From: Chloroflexota bacterium
Lineage (GTDB): Bacteria > Chloroflexota > Anaerolineae > Anaerolineales > Villigracilaceae
Direction of reading: 5' to 3'
DNA length: 62,962 bases
NCBI GenBank assembly: GCA_013152325.1
Contig: JAADGN010000079.1
Coordinates: forward strand, 551 to 63,512
This document shows, piece by piece, positions 33,523 through 42,573 of this stretch; within the stretch, counting starts at the first letter, position 1, and every line of letters starts with the position of its first letter. The notes below the pieces were generated by a model that made no database searches, was not told the DNA's origin, and saw only the letters and a program-made list of their open reading frames with translations. Both the position numbers and the translations under genes were made by a program.

Positions 33523-34487
33523 GACAGTACCCTCCGCAAGCGGGGGAAGCGATTACGCAGCCACCCGACTGCTCCTGCAGGGATGAAGAGCACGATCAGG
33601 AGGAGAAGCCCACCGGCAATTGAAAGTTGGATATTCTTGAATATTGGATTGGTGACCAGGAAGCCTCGCAGCCGTTGGTAGCCAAATGCGCCCAACACCG
33701 GGCCGAGGACAGTGCCTTGCCCGCCGAGCATGACCATGACCAGGTTTTCGATGGAGTAGTGCAGCCGGAAGGCGCCCGCCGGTTCTATGTTTCCGTTCTT
33801 GAAGAAAAACAACACGCCAACCACGCCTGGCAAGATGGCCGAAAGGATGAATGCCCACGTTTTGGCGTTGTGGGGAACCACACCCATGACTTCGGCGGCA
33901 TCTTCATCTTCGCGTATAGCCATCAAGCTCAGACCAAATTTGCTTTGCTTGACGGCGTAACTTAGTACCGCTACCAGAATTGCCAGTGCGAAGGTTGCGT
34001 AATAAACCATCCAAAGCGCATCTGCTGGGCCGCCGTAAGGTTTGTAGACTTTGAAGTTCAGCTCCAAACCGATTGGGCCTCCAAAGGGCTGGAAGTTGTT
34101 GACGAAAGCACGCATGGCTTCGTTGACGCCGATTGTGACCAACGCAAAATATGCACCGCGCAGTTTGAGAATGGCTTTGCCAAGCAGGAACGCCAGCAGT
34201 CCGGCTGCGATGCCTCCGGCCAACGCGGCAAGCCAGATCGAGGCTTCATATTCTTTGATCAGGTACATGCCGACGTAGCCGCCCAGTCCGAAGAAGACGA
34301 CGTGGCCGAAGCTGACGTAGCCGGTATAGCCCAGCAAGATGTTCAGGCTGGATGCGAAGACAATGGCCATCAGGACGGTGAAAATGACCTCGCGTTTGGC
34401 GGCCTCTTGCGTGATAATCGGCCAGATGCCTATGGCGACAGTGATCAGCAGGGTGATCCATAATCCGGGATTGAGCCATTTCTTCAT
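33519..34487 (-). CDS. livM: Branched-chain amino acid ABC permease LivM
   Basis: A 322-residue membrane protein with about ten helices. The family motif GYTGYVSFGHVVFFGLGGY is at residues 55-75, and LRGAYFALVTIGVNEAMR and AIREDEDAAEVMGV follow. EDxxAA is the loop that meets the ATPase. The C-terminus is basic (WLRNRFPRLRRVLS). It overlaps livH by four bases. Confidence 0.93.
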   Translation of the reverse strand: MKKWLNPGLWITLLITVAIGIWPIITQEAAKREVIFTVLMAIVFASSLNILLGYTGYVSFGHVVFFGLGGYVGMYLIKEYEASIWLAALAGGIAAGLLAFLLGKAILKLRGAYFALVTIGVNEAMRAFVNNFQPFGGPIGLELNFKVYKPYGGPADALWMVYYATFALAILVAVLSYAVKQSKFGLSLMAIREDEDAAEVMGVVPHNAKTWAFILSAILPGVVGVLFFFKNGNIEPAGAFRLHYSIENLVMVMLGGQGTVLGPVLGAFGYQRLRGFLVTNPIFKNIQLSIAGGLLLLIVLFIPAGAVGWLRNRFPRLRRVLS

Positions 34488-35347
34488 TCTTTTGCTCCAA
34501 AGATGCCGGTTGGACGAATCAGCAGAATTATGATGAAGAGCACGAATTCAAGGATGGGAACCCAGGTGTTGGGCATCACAATTGGGATGATACTCTCCAG
34601 TAAGCCTAGAATTAGTCCGCCAGCCAGCGAGCCAATGGGGTTGCCCAAGCCGCCCAACACACCGATGACGAAGGATTTGAGTTCGTACACGCCGCCGGAC
34701 AAGATCGTGAAGGGGAACAACGTTGCGATCAGGCCGCCGGCGATGGCGGCCAACATGGTGCCAATCCCAAAGCTGAGCGCCAGGATTTGTGTCGAGGGAA
34801 TACCCATTAACTCGGCTGCCGCGCGGTTGTTCGCAACGGCGCGTATGTATTTTCCTGGCCGTGTTTTGTATAGGAAGAAATATAGCGCGCCGGCCACAAA
34901 AACAGCTGCCAGGGCTGCGACCAGTCGTGTACCCAGAACGGTAATCTGGCCCATTTGGATATTGCCCAGTGCATAGTCCACGTTGCGGAAGTTGGTGGTG
35001 AAGACGGCCGTTCCGACGCCAAGCAGGATCATATTGACCGCGAACGTGGCCAGCAAGGTGGATAGGTGTGGGGCATCGATCACCCTTTGGATGGCAATAA
35101 AATAGATTGCTACACCTAGTAACAGACCTAGTATGGCGACCAGGACTAATGTTAGATAGGGGTTCAGGCCGAGCGTGGTGAAGATAAGGTAGACGCCAAA
35201 CATGCCGAAGGCAATGATCGTGCCATGGGACAAATTGATCACATTCATAACGCCCCAGATGAGCGTTAGTCCCATGGCGGCAAGGCCATAAACGACGCCG
35301 ATCAGAATGCCATCTATGAGCGAGGTAAGCAGGCCGCTACTTCCCAT
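34484..35347 (-). CDS. livH: Branched-chain amino acid ABC permease LivH
   Basis: A 287-residue permease with eight or more helices. It starts with LIDGILIGVVYGLAAMGLTL and LIWGVMNVINLSHG, then has RAVANNRAAAELMGIPS, the ATPase contact loop. GGVYELKSFVIGVLGGLGN is a typical LivH feature. GGAG lies before the ATG. It follows livK after a 140-base gap holding a terminator-like hairpin. Confidence 0.93.
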   Translation of the reverse strand: MGSSGLLTSLIDGILIGVVYGLAAMGLTLIWGVMNVINLSHGTIIAFGMFGVYLIFTTLGLNPYLTLVLVAILGLLLGVAIYFIAIQRVIDAPHLSTLLATFAVNMILLGVGTAVFTTNFRNVDYALGNIQMGQITVLGTRLVAALAAVFVAGALYFFLYKTRPGKYIRAVANNRAAAELMGIPSTQILALSFGIGTMLAAIAGGLIATLFPFTILSGGVYELKSFVIGVLGGLGNPIGSLAGGLILGLLESIIPIVMPNTWVPILEFVLFIIILLIRPTGIFGAKE

Positions 35348-35442
35348 ACGGTGCTCCTTTTTCGTAAACAGATTTTCTGCCGTACACTACTCTGTGTAAT
35401 GCACTTGCGCATATTTTGTACGGTAGAGAATGCACGGATAAA

Positions 35443-35474
35443 AATCCCTGCAGGCTGCTATGCCTGCAGGGATT
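35443..35474 (-). terminator. Terminator-like hairpin between livK and livH
   Basis: AATCCCTGCAGGC (35443-35455) pairs with GCCTGCAGGGATT (35462-35474), 13 base pairs with a six-base loop, and on the minus strand it is followed by TTTTATC. It would stop most transcripts after livK and let some continue into livH. Confidence 0.75.
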
Positions 35475-35487
35475 GCGGAACGAACCC

Positions 35488-36801
35488 CTAGCGGATGGGG
35501 TATATGAGCTCGGCAGTCGCGCCGCCAAGCGGCCAAATAACTTGCTTGACGAGGTTGCCGTCGGCATCCTTCTGCCACTGGATGTAGACCATCGAGTGGC
35601 CGATCTGGAGGCCGTGCAGTTCTTCAGATGTATCGAACTGGATGTCGCCGTAGAAGGTGGTCATATCCATGGCGTCCAGCGCTGCGATGAGGGCATCCGT
35701 ATCCAGGGAGCCGGCAGTTTCGATCGCCTTTTGCAGAATCAGACCGGCGACATAACCGCCCGCCGAGTGGTAGGAAGGTTCCTCGCCGTAAGCGGCCTTG
35801 TAGGCGTCCTCGAACTCGACGCTGGTGGGGCCGAAATCAGGCGTGTAGGCGGCCAGCGGTTCCCACTGGCTGGGGCCAACCACGCCAACGGCGGCGTCGC
35901 CCAACTCGGCAAATGTTGGCTCTGGCGGAGCGACCAGCAGTGCTACGAATTTGATGGACTCGATGTTCTTTTCGTAGAGCTGTTTGGCGAAGGCGCTGCC
36001 ATCCTGGAAGTGACCGCCGCCCATGACCGCGTCGGGTTGTGCGTTGGCGACTTTGTTGATGATGGGGTTGAAGTCCGTTGTGTCTTTGTCGTAGCCTTCG
36101 AAGAGCACGATCTCGTAGCCTTTGGACTCAGCATAGGCTTTCATGGCCTCGACTACGCCGGTGGAGAACTTGGCGTTTTCGTACACAATGGCGATCTTCT
36201 TGGCGTCGGGATCAGCATTGGCCAACGCGTCCACCGCGCCGGTCAGATAGCGGCTGGATGGCGTGTAGGCTTGGTAAACCAGCGTGTATCCCTGTTTGTA
36301 GACGCTGTCGGAGGCCGCGCCGGTGGTGATCATGACTTTGCCGTATTGTTCGGCGATCACGGCTGCGGCTGCGGTCAGACCGCTGGAATAGGGGCTGATC
36401 AGGAAATCGGCATTGTCTTCAGTCGCCAGTTTGGTGTACAACTCCTGAACGCGGTCTGTGCTGGACTCATCGTCGTAGAATTTGGATTCAAACGTGATTA
36501 CTGTGCCGTCGGCCAGTTTCACGCCGCCTGCAGCGTTGACTTGGTCCATCCACAATTTCAGGCCGTTGGTCTGACGCGTGGACGACACTTCGTATTTGCC
36601 GGTCAGCGAAGCGGTGAAGCCAACCACCACGGTTTTCTCGACCGCGGCCGGTTCGGCAGGCGCTTCGGTAGCTACCGGCTCTTCTGACGGGGCTTCGGTG
36701 GCAACAGGTTCGGGTGTTGGTGTGGTTTTCGGGCCGCAGGCTGTCAGTACAAGGCTGGCAAGAATCAGCAGCGAGAAAAGGGCAATAAACGTACGTTTCA
36801 T
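35488..36801 (-). CDS. livK: Branched-chain amino acid ABC substrate-binding lipoprotein LivK
   Basis: A 437-residue periplasmic-binding-protein type I lipoprotein. The signal peptide ends in the lipobox LVLTAC at about residue 21 and a Thr/Pro/Ala/Glu-rich spacer follows to residue 55. The binding domain has VVVGFTASLTGKYEVSSTRQ, TVITFESKFYDDESSTDRVQ and SAGGYVAGLILQKAIETAGS, all Liv-type. The ATG at 36801 has GGAGGAG upstream; a TTG further up does not. It captures the substrate outside the membrane. Leu/Ile/Val, other amino acids or urea-type solutes are all known for this family. Confidence 0.9.
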   Translation of the reverse strand: MKRTFIALFSLLILASLVLTACGPKTTPTPEPVATEAPSEEPVATEAPAEPAAVEKTVVVGFTASLTGKYEVSSTRQTNGLKLWMDQVNAAGGVKLADGTVITFESKFYDDESSTDRVQELYTKLATEDNADFLISPYSSGLTAAAAVIAEQYGKVMITTGAASDSVYKQGYTLVYQAYTPSSRYLTGAVDALANADPDAKKIAIVYENAKFSTGVVEAMKAYAESKGYEIVLFEGYDKDTTDFNPIINKVANAQPDAVMGGGHFQDGSAFAKQLYEKNIESIKFVALLVAPPEPTFAELGDAAVGVVGPSQWEPLAAYTPDFGPTSVEFEDAYKAAYGEEPSYHSAGGYVAGLILQKAIETAGSLDTDALIAALDAMDMTTFYGDIQFDTSEELHGLQIGHSMVYIQWQKDADGNLVKQVIWPLGGATAELIYPIR

Positions 36802-36998
36802 TATTGTCTCCTCCAATTTGGATAGTGAATTTGAGATTGTGAAAGGATATCAACTCGTTGTTTCACTCGGTCGATTTGGCCTCCTGAGGGGCAAGGTGAT
36901 GTTGGGATAAAAACTTGTCCCACATAATTATTGTACGGTTTTAATACAAAAATAGGCTAAAAACACACGATAGACACATAAATACCATGTAAATTAAG

Positions 36999-37038
36999 AA
37001 ACAGCGCAAAACAGGGGCATTCCCGTTTTACGCTGTTT
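36999..37038 (-). terminator. Hairpin after the response regulator gene
   Basis: AAACAGCG-C-AAAAC-A-GGG pairs with CCC-G-TTTT-A-CGCTGTTT, with one mismatch and one bulge. The T tail on the minus strand is weak (CTTAATTT). It lies 143 bases beyond the response regulator stop. The 36802-37181 gap holds this hairpin, a repeat copy and no gene. Confidence 0.55.
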
Positions 37039-37134
37039 TAGATGATACCCGGCGGGTAAAGAAAGGCAAAATCACTTGATCACAGTTTCAAGATTACACG
37101 CCTTGTATTTTCATAGGGACAACAAACACAAAGT

Positions 37135-37164
37135 TTGATGGCTGAAGCCGTTACTACAATCAAA
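37135..37164. repeat. Copy of a GGCTGAAGCCGTTACTAC repeat
   Basis: GGCTGAAGCCGTTACTACAA at 37140-37159 is identical to a stretch at 54895-54914. It is flanked by TTTGAT on the left and ATCAAA on the right. It is one end of a larger palindromic element seen complete near 54890. Confidence 0.6.
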
Positions 37165-37181
37165 TTGCGATCTGCCGAAAT

Positions 37182-37871
37182 TCAGTTCTCAAAGCGATAG
37201 CCGACGCCGCGTTCGGTTTGCAGGTATTGCGGATGCAGGGGATCGGCTTCGATTTTTTGTCGCAGCCTGCCCATGTACACGCGCAGGTATTCCGCTTCTT
37301 CGCCGTATTCGGGGCCCCAAACGTTTTGCAGGATCGAGCGATGCGAGAGCACCTTGCCCGTGTTGCGCATCAGGTGAACCAGCAGATTGAACTCGGTCGG
37401 GGTAAGGTTTATCACCTGACCGCGAACCGTCACCTCGTGACGCCCCAGGTCAGCGCAGATTTCGCCGCGCACGATCCGTTCGTCGGTGGTGTTGGTTTCT
37501 GACCAGCGTGTACGCCGCAAAACGGCTTTGACCCGTCCCAGCAACTCGCCGATGCCAAAAGGCTTGGTCAGGTAGTCGTCTGCGCCCATGTCGAATGCGC
37601 GCACCTTGTCCGCTTCTTCGCCCAGCGCGGTGAGAATGATGATCGGCACCAGCGATGATTGGCGGATACGGCGGGTGGTCTCCAGCCCATCGAGATGCGG
37701 CATCATGATGTCCAGGATGACCAGGTCAATGGTCTGTGTGTTGAAAATGGCCATCGCTTCCAGTCCGTTCGACGCGGTCAACACGTTGAAGCCGCGCACT
37801 TCCAGGTTGCGGCGGACGAAGTCGCGCAGGGGTTTTTCGTCGTCAACGACTAAGACAGTGGGAGATTTCAT
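37182..37871 (-). CDS. OmpR/KdpE-type response regulator
   Basis: A 229-residue response regulator. Receiver domain residues 5-115 hold the acidic pair VVDDE, the phospho-acceptor Asp in LVILDIMMPH, and Lys in YLTKPFGIGEL. The winged-helix DNA-binding domain has LTPTEFNLLVHLMRNTGK and YLRVYMGRLRQKIEADP, ending QTERGVGYRFEN. It starts five bases after the histidine kinase stop, so the pair is one operon. The KdpE-like layout does not prove potassium control; no kdp genes are near. Target genes are unknown. Confidence 0.93.
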   Translation of the reverse strand: MKSPTVLVVDDEKPLRDFVRRNLEVRGFNVLTASNGLEAMAIFNTQTIDLVILDIMMPHLDGLETTRRIRQSSLVPIIILTALGEEADKVRAFDMGADDYLTKPFGIGELLGRVKAVLRRTRWSETNTTDERIVRGEICADLGRHEVTVRGQVINLTPTEFNLLVHLMRNTGKVLSHRSILQNVWGPEYGEEAEYLRVYMGRLRQKIEADPLHPQYLQTERGVGYRFEN

Positions 37872-37876
37872 GGCAT

Positions 37877-40597
37877 TTACACCCGTTTCTCTTCTTTGCT
37901 GTTGGTTGGTTCGGCTTGCGGTTCCCCGTTCAGGGGAATGGAAAAGGCGATGCATGCGCCCTGTTCTTGTGGTTCGACCCAGGTATCACCACCGTGTGCG
38001 CGCACCAGACCCTGGCAGATCGCCAGCCCCAGACCGGCGCCGCTGGCCAGGCGCGTCAGGCTGGCGTCTACGCGGTAGAAGCTTTGGAAAATGTGCTGGC
38101 TTTCCTCCGGCGGGATGCCTGGCCCGTTGTCCTTGACGCGGAAGATCAGTGAGCTGCCTTTGCGGGAGACGTGGATGCGGATGACAGCCTTCGGACCGGC
38201 GTATTTGACCGCGTTCTCGATCAGGTTGCGCAGCACCGTTTCGAGCCGTGGCGGATCGGCGTATAGCGTGGGCAGGTTTGGTTCGAGTTCGACGATGAAA
38301 CGGTTGTCCGGCAAAAGGTGTGCTCGTTCCGCGGCGTGCTGGATTACTTCGTCAATGGGGCATTCGACGCGTGAAAGGTTCAGGCTGCCTGCTTCGATGC
38401 GTGAAAGGTCGAGCAGGTTGTTGACCAGGTTGCTGAGCCGGTCGGATTCACTCGAGATGATGGACAGAAATTCGCGTTGGGACTTGGAGTCCCATTCGAC
38501 GTCGTCGGCCAGGAGCGTCGTCGCATAGCCCTTGATGGCGGCCAGCGGCGTGCGCAGTTCGTGTGAGACGGTCGAGATCAGGCTGGATTTCATGCGGTCC
38601 AGTTCGCGGTCGGCGGTGATGTCGCGCAAGATCAGGCCGCGGCCAATCGGGATGCCCTGCCCGTCCGTCACATCGAAAACTTGCAGCCGCAGGTAGGTTG
38701 TCCGCCCGAAAACCATGATGGGAATTTCGGCGCTGCGGCCCTTTTTGCCTTTTAGCGCATCTTCTACGTCCCGGAACACTTTGTCGGGTTCGGGCGCTTT
38801 CGCAACGATGCGATTGAGCACGCGGTCTACGGATGCGCTGCCCAGGTCTTCAGCTGAGAGATCGGCCAATTCACCGACGCGCCGGTTGATGTAGATCACG
38901 TTCCCGCTCAGGGTGCTCAAAATGAGTCCGTCGTGAAGCGACTGGACGAGCGCCTCGATGCGGCGGGTTTGTTCTTGCAGGCGCATGTCGCTGCGGGTGT
39001 ACAAGGCCGCGTTCTCGATAGCCATGGTAACGTGGTTGGCAAAGTTGACCAGCAGCTGGATTTCGTTGGTGCTGAAAACGTGCGGATCGGGACGGAAAAC
39101 CAGCAGGGCGGTGGGCGGTGCATGTTGGGTGTTCAGGGGAACGGCCAGCATTGAGCGGTATCCCTCCGCCTGTGCGCGCGGTCGCTGTGCGGAGAAGGAT
39201 GAGTCGCTTTCCGTGTCGCTGACCTGGATGGGCTGTTTGCTGCGCAGCGCGCGCATCGTCACCGAGCGCGGCTCGGTGGGCTGGATTGCCAGTTGTTCGG
39301 TATACTGCTTGGATAGCCCGCGGCTGGCCCGGATCCGGAAGGCGTTGCGCTGTTTGTCGAGCGCGATAACAGCACACATTTTGACGCCGAGCAATTTTTG
39401 CACTTGTTCCAGAATGCGGTCGAGAACGATTTGCGAATCCAGTGAAGAAACGACGGCCTGACTGGTCTCCAGCAAGGTTTCCTGTTCGGTGATGCGGGCT
39501 GCGATGGATTTCTCCATGCGCAGGATGCTCCGGATCAGGTGGCCGATCTGGTCAGAGCGCTTTGCCATGCGCGAGATTTGTTCGCGTTCTTCAGGACTGC
39601 TTTTCTGGTTTGTCCCGATGGATTGGCTGATGGCGGCCAATCGTTCGATGGGCGTGATGACGCGCAGTGTCAGCAGTATCCACACAACGAGGCCGAGCAC
39701 CAGAAATGTGGCCGCGACGATGACCGTGATGCGGTGGATGGTGATCTGGGTTGAAAAGGCGGCTGCGGTTGGGCGGCTGACGATCACTCCCCAGCCCGCG
39801 CTCGGGATCGGGGCATAGGTGTAGAGCCGTTCTTCGCCGCTTGGGCTGGCAGTAATGCGCGTGCCGCTTTTTCCCGCCAGCGCCGGCGCATAGATCTCTG
39901 GCAAAAGATCGGGGGCTTCGTGTAGCAACAATTCTGCGTCGGGATAGGCGATAATTTGGGCGCTTGAGTCGAGGATGACGACCTGGAAGCCTTCTTCGGG
40001 TCGGTGGTTCGAGACGATGTCGGCAAGTGTCTGGCTCAGGCTTGCCAGTTTGATGTTGGTCGCGACCAGCCCCAGGAATTGGTGGTCTTCTGACCACATG
40101 GGCATGACGGCGGTGGCGACAGCTTGTTCTGTTGTCGGCGAGATGCGCCCTTTTGAGAAAAGCGGTTCGTCGCTCAGAAGCGCGCGTTGATAGTAGTCAC
40201 GGAACGAGAAGTCCACCCCGATGGTCGAGCCCGGGCCGGTGGGGTAGTGGTAGAGCATGAAGCCATCCGGGTCCAGGCGGTAGATCAGATTCACGTCTGG
40301 GCGTGTGTCCAGAAATATGCTGAACACGAGTTCCATGCCGTTTGGATCCGCGTCGATCACGCTGGGGTACTCTGACAATTTCTCCACCGCTTGCAGTGAA
40401 TTGGTGATGGACAGGTGGGTTTCCTGGGCGATCGCGCGGGCCAACGACAGGTCGTTGGTGCGCACGTCATCCTGGATGCGCTGCCCGGCCAACTGGTCAA
40501 AGGCCAGCAGGATAATCAAGGATGGCACAATGACCAGCATGTAGAGAGCCAGTAGTTGCACCCCAAGATCATTGTGGAAGGAAAACCAGCGTTTCAT
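37877..40597 (-). CDS. Multi-domain sensor histidine kinase
   Basis: A 906-residue membrane kinase. A helix at 12-35 (LLALYMLVIVPSLIILLAF) is followed by an extracellular dCache-like sensor (to about residue 290), a second helix (ITVIVAATFLVLGLVVWILL) and HAMP. A GAF domain is at about 385-530, PAS at about 545-660, HisKA with VSHELRTPLAAIKGY near 665, and HATPase_c with NLIENAVKYAGP and ASGAGLGLAICQGL. The start at 40597 is the ATG before the first helix; the longer frame is a shadow. It signals to the adjacent response regulator. Ligand unknown; the dCache domain often binds amino acids or carboxylates. Confidence 0.9.
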   Translation of the reverse strand: MKRWFSFHNDLGVQLLALYMLVIVPSLIILLAFDQLAGQRIQDDVRTNDLSLARAIAQETHLSITNSLQAVEKLSEYPSVIDADPNGMELVFSIFLDTRPDVNLIYRLDPDGFMLYHYPTGPGSTIGVDFSFRDYYQRALLSDEPLFSKGRISPTTEQAVATAVMPMWSEDHQFLGLVATNIKLASLSQTLADIVSNHRPEEGFQVVILDSSAQIIAYPDAELLLHEAPDLLPEIYAPALAGKSGTRITASPSGEERLYTYAPIPSAGWGVIVSRPTAAAFSTQITIHRITVIVAATFLVLGLVVWILLTLRVITPIERLAAISQSIGTNQKSSPEEREQISRMAKRSDQIGHLIRSILRMEKSIAARITEQETLLETSQAVVSSLDSQIVLDRILEQVQKLLGVKMCAVIALDKQRNAFRIRASRGLSKQYTEQLAIQPTEPRSVTMRALRSKQPIQVSDTESDSSFSAQRPRAQAEGYRSMLAVPLNTQHAPPTALLVFRPDPHVFSTNEIQLLVNFANHVTMAIENAALYTRSDMRLQEQTRRIEALVQSLHDGLILSTLSGNVIYINRRVGELADLSAEDLGSASVDRVLNRIVAKAPEPDKVFRDVEDALKGKKGRSAEIPIMVFGRTTYLRLQVFDVTDGQGIPIGRGLILRDITADRELDRMKSSLISTVSHELRTPLAAIKGYATTLLADDVEWDSKSQREFLSIISSESDRLSNLVNNLLDLSRIEAGSLNLSRVECPIDEVIQHAAERAHLLPDNRFIVELEPNLPTLYADPPRLETVLRNLIENAVKYAGPKAVIRIHVSRKGSSLIFRVKDNGPGIPPEESQHIFQSFYRVDASLTRLASGAGLGLAICQGLVRAHGGDTWVEPQEQGACIAFSIPLNGEPQAEPTNSKEEKRV

Positions 40598-40694
40598 GAG
40601 TTGGTTGTCAGTTGTTGGTTGGCAGCGAGGGCGGGAAGAATGCGTGTAACGTGTTGCTCGTGTTTTAGGTTTTGGGCAGCTGGCCGGGACAACC

Positions 40695-40722
40695 CAGTGA
40701 CACTTGCGGCCAAGTGGCCTTT
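40695..40722. repeat. Palindrome CACTTG-CGGC-CAAGTG
   Basis: The gap 40598-40763 has a perfect six-base-pair palindrome, CACTTGCGGCCAAGTG, preceded by CCCAGTGA and followed by GGCC. It resembles a small hairpin or REP-type element. No T run follows, so it is not a clear terminator. Confidence 0.35.
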
Positions 40723-40763
40723 GGGATAAGCGTCCGTTTTCGGCTGACCACGGCTGTTGCCTG

Positions 40764-41306
40764 TTATCCTGGCGCCAGCCAGCGCAGCGATGACGCGCCC
40801 GCATAAGCGAAGGCCAGCATTTTAGCAGTCTGCCCGATCCAGCAAGCCAGGAGAAAGCTGGGCAAGGGCATGTTCATCGCTCCGGCGGCGATTCCGGCCA
40901 GATCGAAAAACGGATTGGGAATGGCCGACAGGAACACGATGGCAAAGACACCGTATTTGCGCACCCAGGGCGTGATACGCTCATAAAGGTCGATGCGCTC
41001 GACGACGGCCTGGCCGCTGAAACCGGCCATGTAGCCGGAGAGTTCCCCCAGCGCGCCGCCCGCTCCGGCGGCCAAGGCGACGCCCAGGGGGTGAAAAACG
41101 CCGCCCATCGTAAACACAACCGCCAGTCCCGGTGCGGGCAGCAGCACGGTCGCGTTGGCGAGCATGGCGACCAGGAAGATGCCCGGATAGCCGTAAGCCG
41201 CCAGTTGTTCGGCCTTGTCCCGGATGCAGAATATGAACGCGCTCAACCCGATCACAGCGAACAGACTCAACCAGCGCAGCAGGGTCAGGCGGCGTTCTTT
41301 TGACAT
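40764..41306 (-). CDS. VTT-domain (TVP38/DedA-like) membrane protein
   Basis: A 180-residue membrane protein of the SNARE-associated/VTT superfamily. It has PGIFLVAMLANATVLLPAPG near residue 40, GAGGALGELSGYMAGFSG (loop motif) near 80, FLSAIPNPFFDLAGIAAG near 130 and a final helix. Members act in lipid scrambling or membrane homeostasis. There are about five helices. It lies six bases after the cyclophilin gene, in the same transcript. Function in this organism is unknown. Confidence 0.85.
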   Translation of the reverse strand: MSKERRLTLLRWLSLFAVIGLSAFIFCIRDKAEQLAAYGYPGIFLVAMLANATVLLPAPGLAVVFTMGGVFHPLGVALAAGAGGALGELSGYMAGFSGQAVVERIDLYERITPWVRKYGVFAIVFLSAIPNPFFDLAGIAAGAMNMPLPSFLLACWIGQTAKMLAFAYAGASSLRWLAPG

Positions 41307-41312
41307 CGGCGG

Positions 41313-41831
41313 CTAGGCGCTTTCCTCGATCGTGATGCTGTTGATCTTTACGCCCGGATATTCGGGGTGCATTGGGTCGCGCGGCGGGATGGACAGCAGC
41401 ATATCCATGCCTTTGGCAACTTGCCCAAAGACGCTGTGCTTGTTGTCCAGCCAGGGGGTGGGGATGTGGGTGATGAAAAACTGCGAGCCGTTGGTGCCTG
41501 GGCCGGCATTGGCCATGGAGAGGATGCCCGGCTTGTCGTGCCGCAGGTCGGGGTGGAATTCGTCCGCGAACCGGTAGCCGGGTCCGCCGCGGCCGGTTCC
41601 GGTCGGGTCGCCGCCTTGGGCCATGAAATCTGCGATCACACGGTGGAAGATGGTGTCATCGTAGAAGCCCTCGCGAGCGAGGAAAACGAAGTTGTTGACG
41701 GTCTGCGGGGTCTTGTCCGCGAACAGTTCCAGGACGATGTCGCCCTTGTCGGTGGAGATGGTCGCGGTGTATTTCTTCCGCGGGTCGATCACCATTTCGG
41801 GCGGGGTGGCCCATTGTTTGTTCTGTGCCAT
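41313..41831 (-). CDS. Cyclophilin-type peptidyl-prolyl isomerase
   Basis: A 172-residue cyclophilin, residues 20-170. Catalytic motifs are [19 protein letters not shown] and [22 protein letters not shown], with Arg and Phe active-site residues present. It speeds proline cis-trans rotation in proteins. There is no signal peptide, so it is cytoplasmic. It follows the uridine kinase gene after 15 bases. Confidence 0.93.
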   Translation of the reverse strand: MAQNKQWATPPEMVIDPRKKYTATISTDKGDIVLELFADKTPQTVNNFVFLAREGFYDDTIFHRVIADFMAQGGDPTGTGRGGPGYRFADEFHPDLRHDKPGILSMANAGPGTNGSQFFITHIPTPWLDNKHSVFGQVAKGMDMLLSIPPRDPMHPEYPGVKINSITIEESA

Positions 41832-41846
41832 AAAAATTCCTTTCGG

Positions 41847-42473
41847 TTATTTCAGCATGGATTCGATGCGGGCCACGACCATATCCAGCGCGGCGGTGTT
41901 GAAGCCGCCTTCCGGGATGATGACGTCTGCATACCGCTTGGACGGTTCGACGAACTCCAGGTGCATCGGGCGGACGGTGGCCAGGTATTGGTGGATGACC
42001 GATGCGGTCGTCCGGCCGCGCTCCGCGATGTCGCGTTCCAGGCGTCTGATAAAGCGGAGATCGGAGTCCGTGTCGACAAAGAGTTTGACATCAAATATTT
42101 CGCGCAGCGCGGCTTCGGCGAACAACAGGATGCCCTCGACCAGGATCACCTCGCGCGGCGCGACGGTGAACGTCTGTTCCGTGCGGCTGTGGGTGGCGAA
42201 ATCATAAATCGGGACTTCAACCTGCCTGCCGCTTTTCAGGTCTTCGATGTGCCGGATGAGGAGTTCCGTTTCGAGGGAATGGGGGTGGTCGAAGTTGACT
42301 TCGGCGCGCTGGGTCGGCGGGAGACCGCTCAGGTCTTTGTAGTAGGCGTCGTGCTGCAAAAAAGCGATTTGCTCCGGGCCGACGCGGTTCAGGATTTCCT
42401 GGGCGACCGTGGTCTTGCCGGAGCCGGAGCCGCCGGCAATGCCGATGACCAGATGGGTGGGGTGCGAAGTCAT
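41847..42473 (-). CDS. udk: Uridine kinase
   Basis: A 208-residue P-loop kinase. Walker A is GIAGGSGSGKTTVAQEIL, followed by FLQHDAYYKDLSGLP, NFDHPHSLETELL, YDFATHSRT and ILVEGILLFAEAALREIFD, all Udk family. It phosphorylates uridine and cytidine in pyrimidine salvage. Length is standard. Phosphoribulokinase, a relative, lacks the DAYYKDL form. Confidence 0.93.
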   Translation of the reverse strand: MTSHPTHLVIGIAGGSGSGKTTVAQEILNRVGPEQIAFLQHDAYYKDLSGLPPTQRAEVNFDHPHSLETELLIRHIEDLKSGRQVEVPIYDFATHSRTEQTFTVAPREVILVEGILLFAEAALREIFDVKLFVDTDSDLRFIRRLERDIAERGRTTASVIHQYLATVRPMHLEFVEPSKRYADVIIPEGGFNTAALDMVVARIESMLK

Positions 42474-42510
42474 GCGTGAATTATACCCGTTCTTGTTTCG
42501 ATGTCGAAAA

Positions 42511-42544
42511 AAAGCGAAGATGCTTATCGATGCATCTTCGCTTT
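42511..42544 (-). terminator. Intrinsic terminator after degV
   Basis: AAAGCGAAGATGC (42511-42523) pairs perfectly with GCATCTTCGCTTT (42532-42544). On the minus strand the stem is followed by TTTTCGAC. Confidence 0.8.
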
Positions 42545-42573
42545 GCGATCATGGAGACAGGATGTGGCTGCTG

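Noticed and set aside
40598-40804. N-terminal extension of the large histidine kinase
   Set aside because: The extra residues are Arg/Pro-rich and run into the intergenic palindrome; the ATG at 40597 directly precedes the membrane helix.
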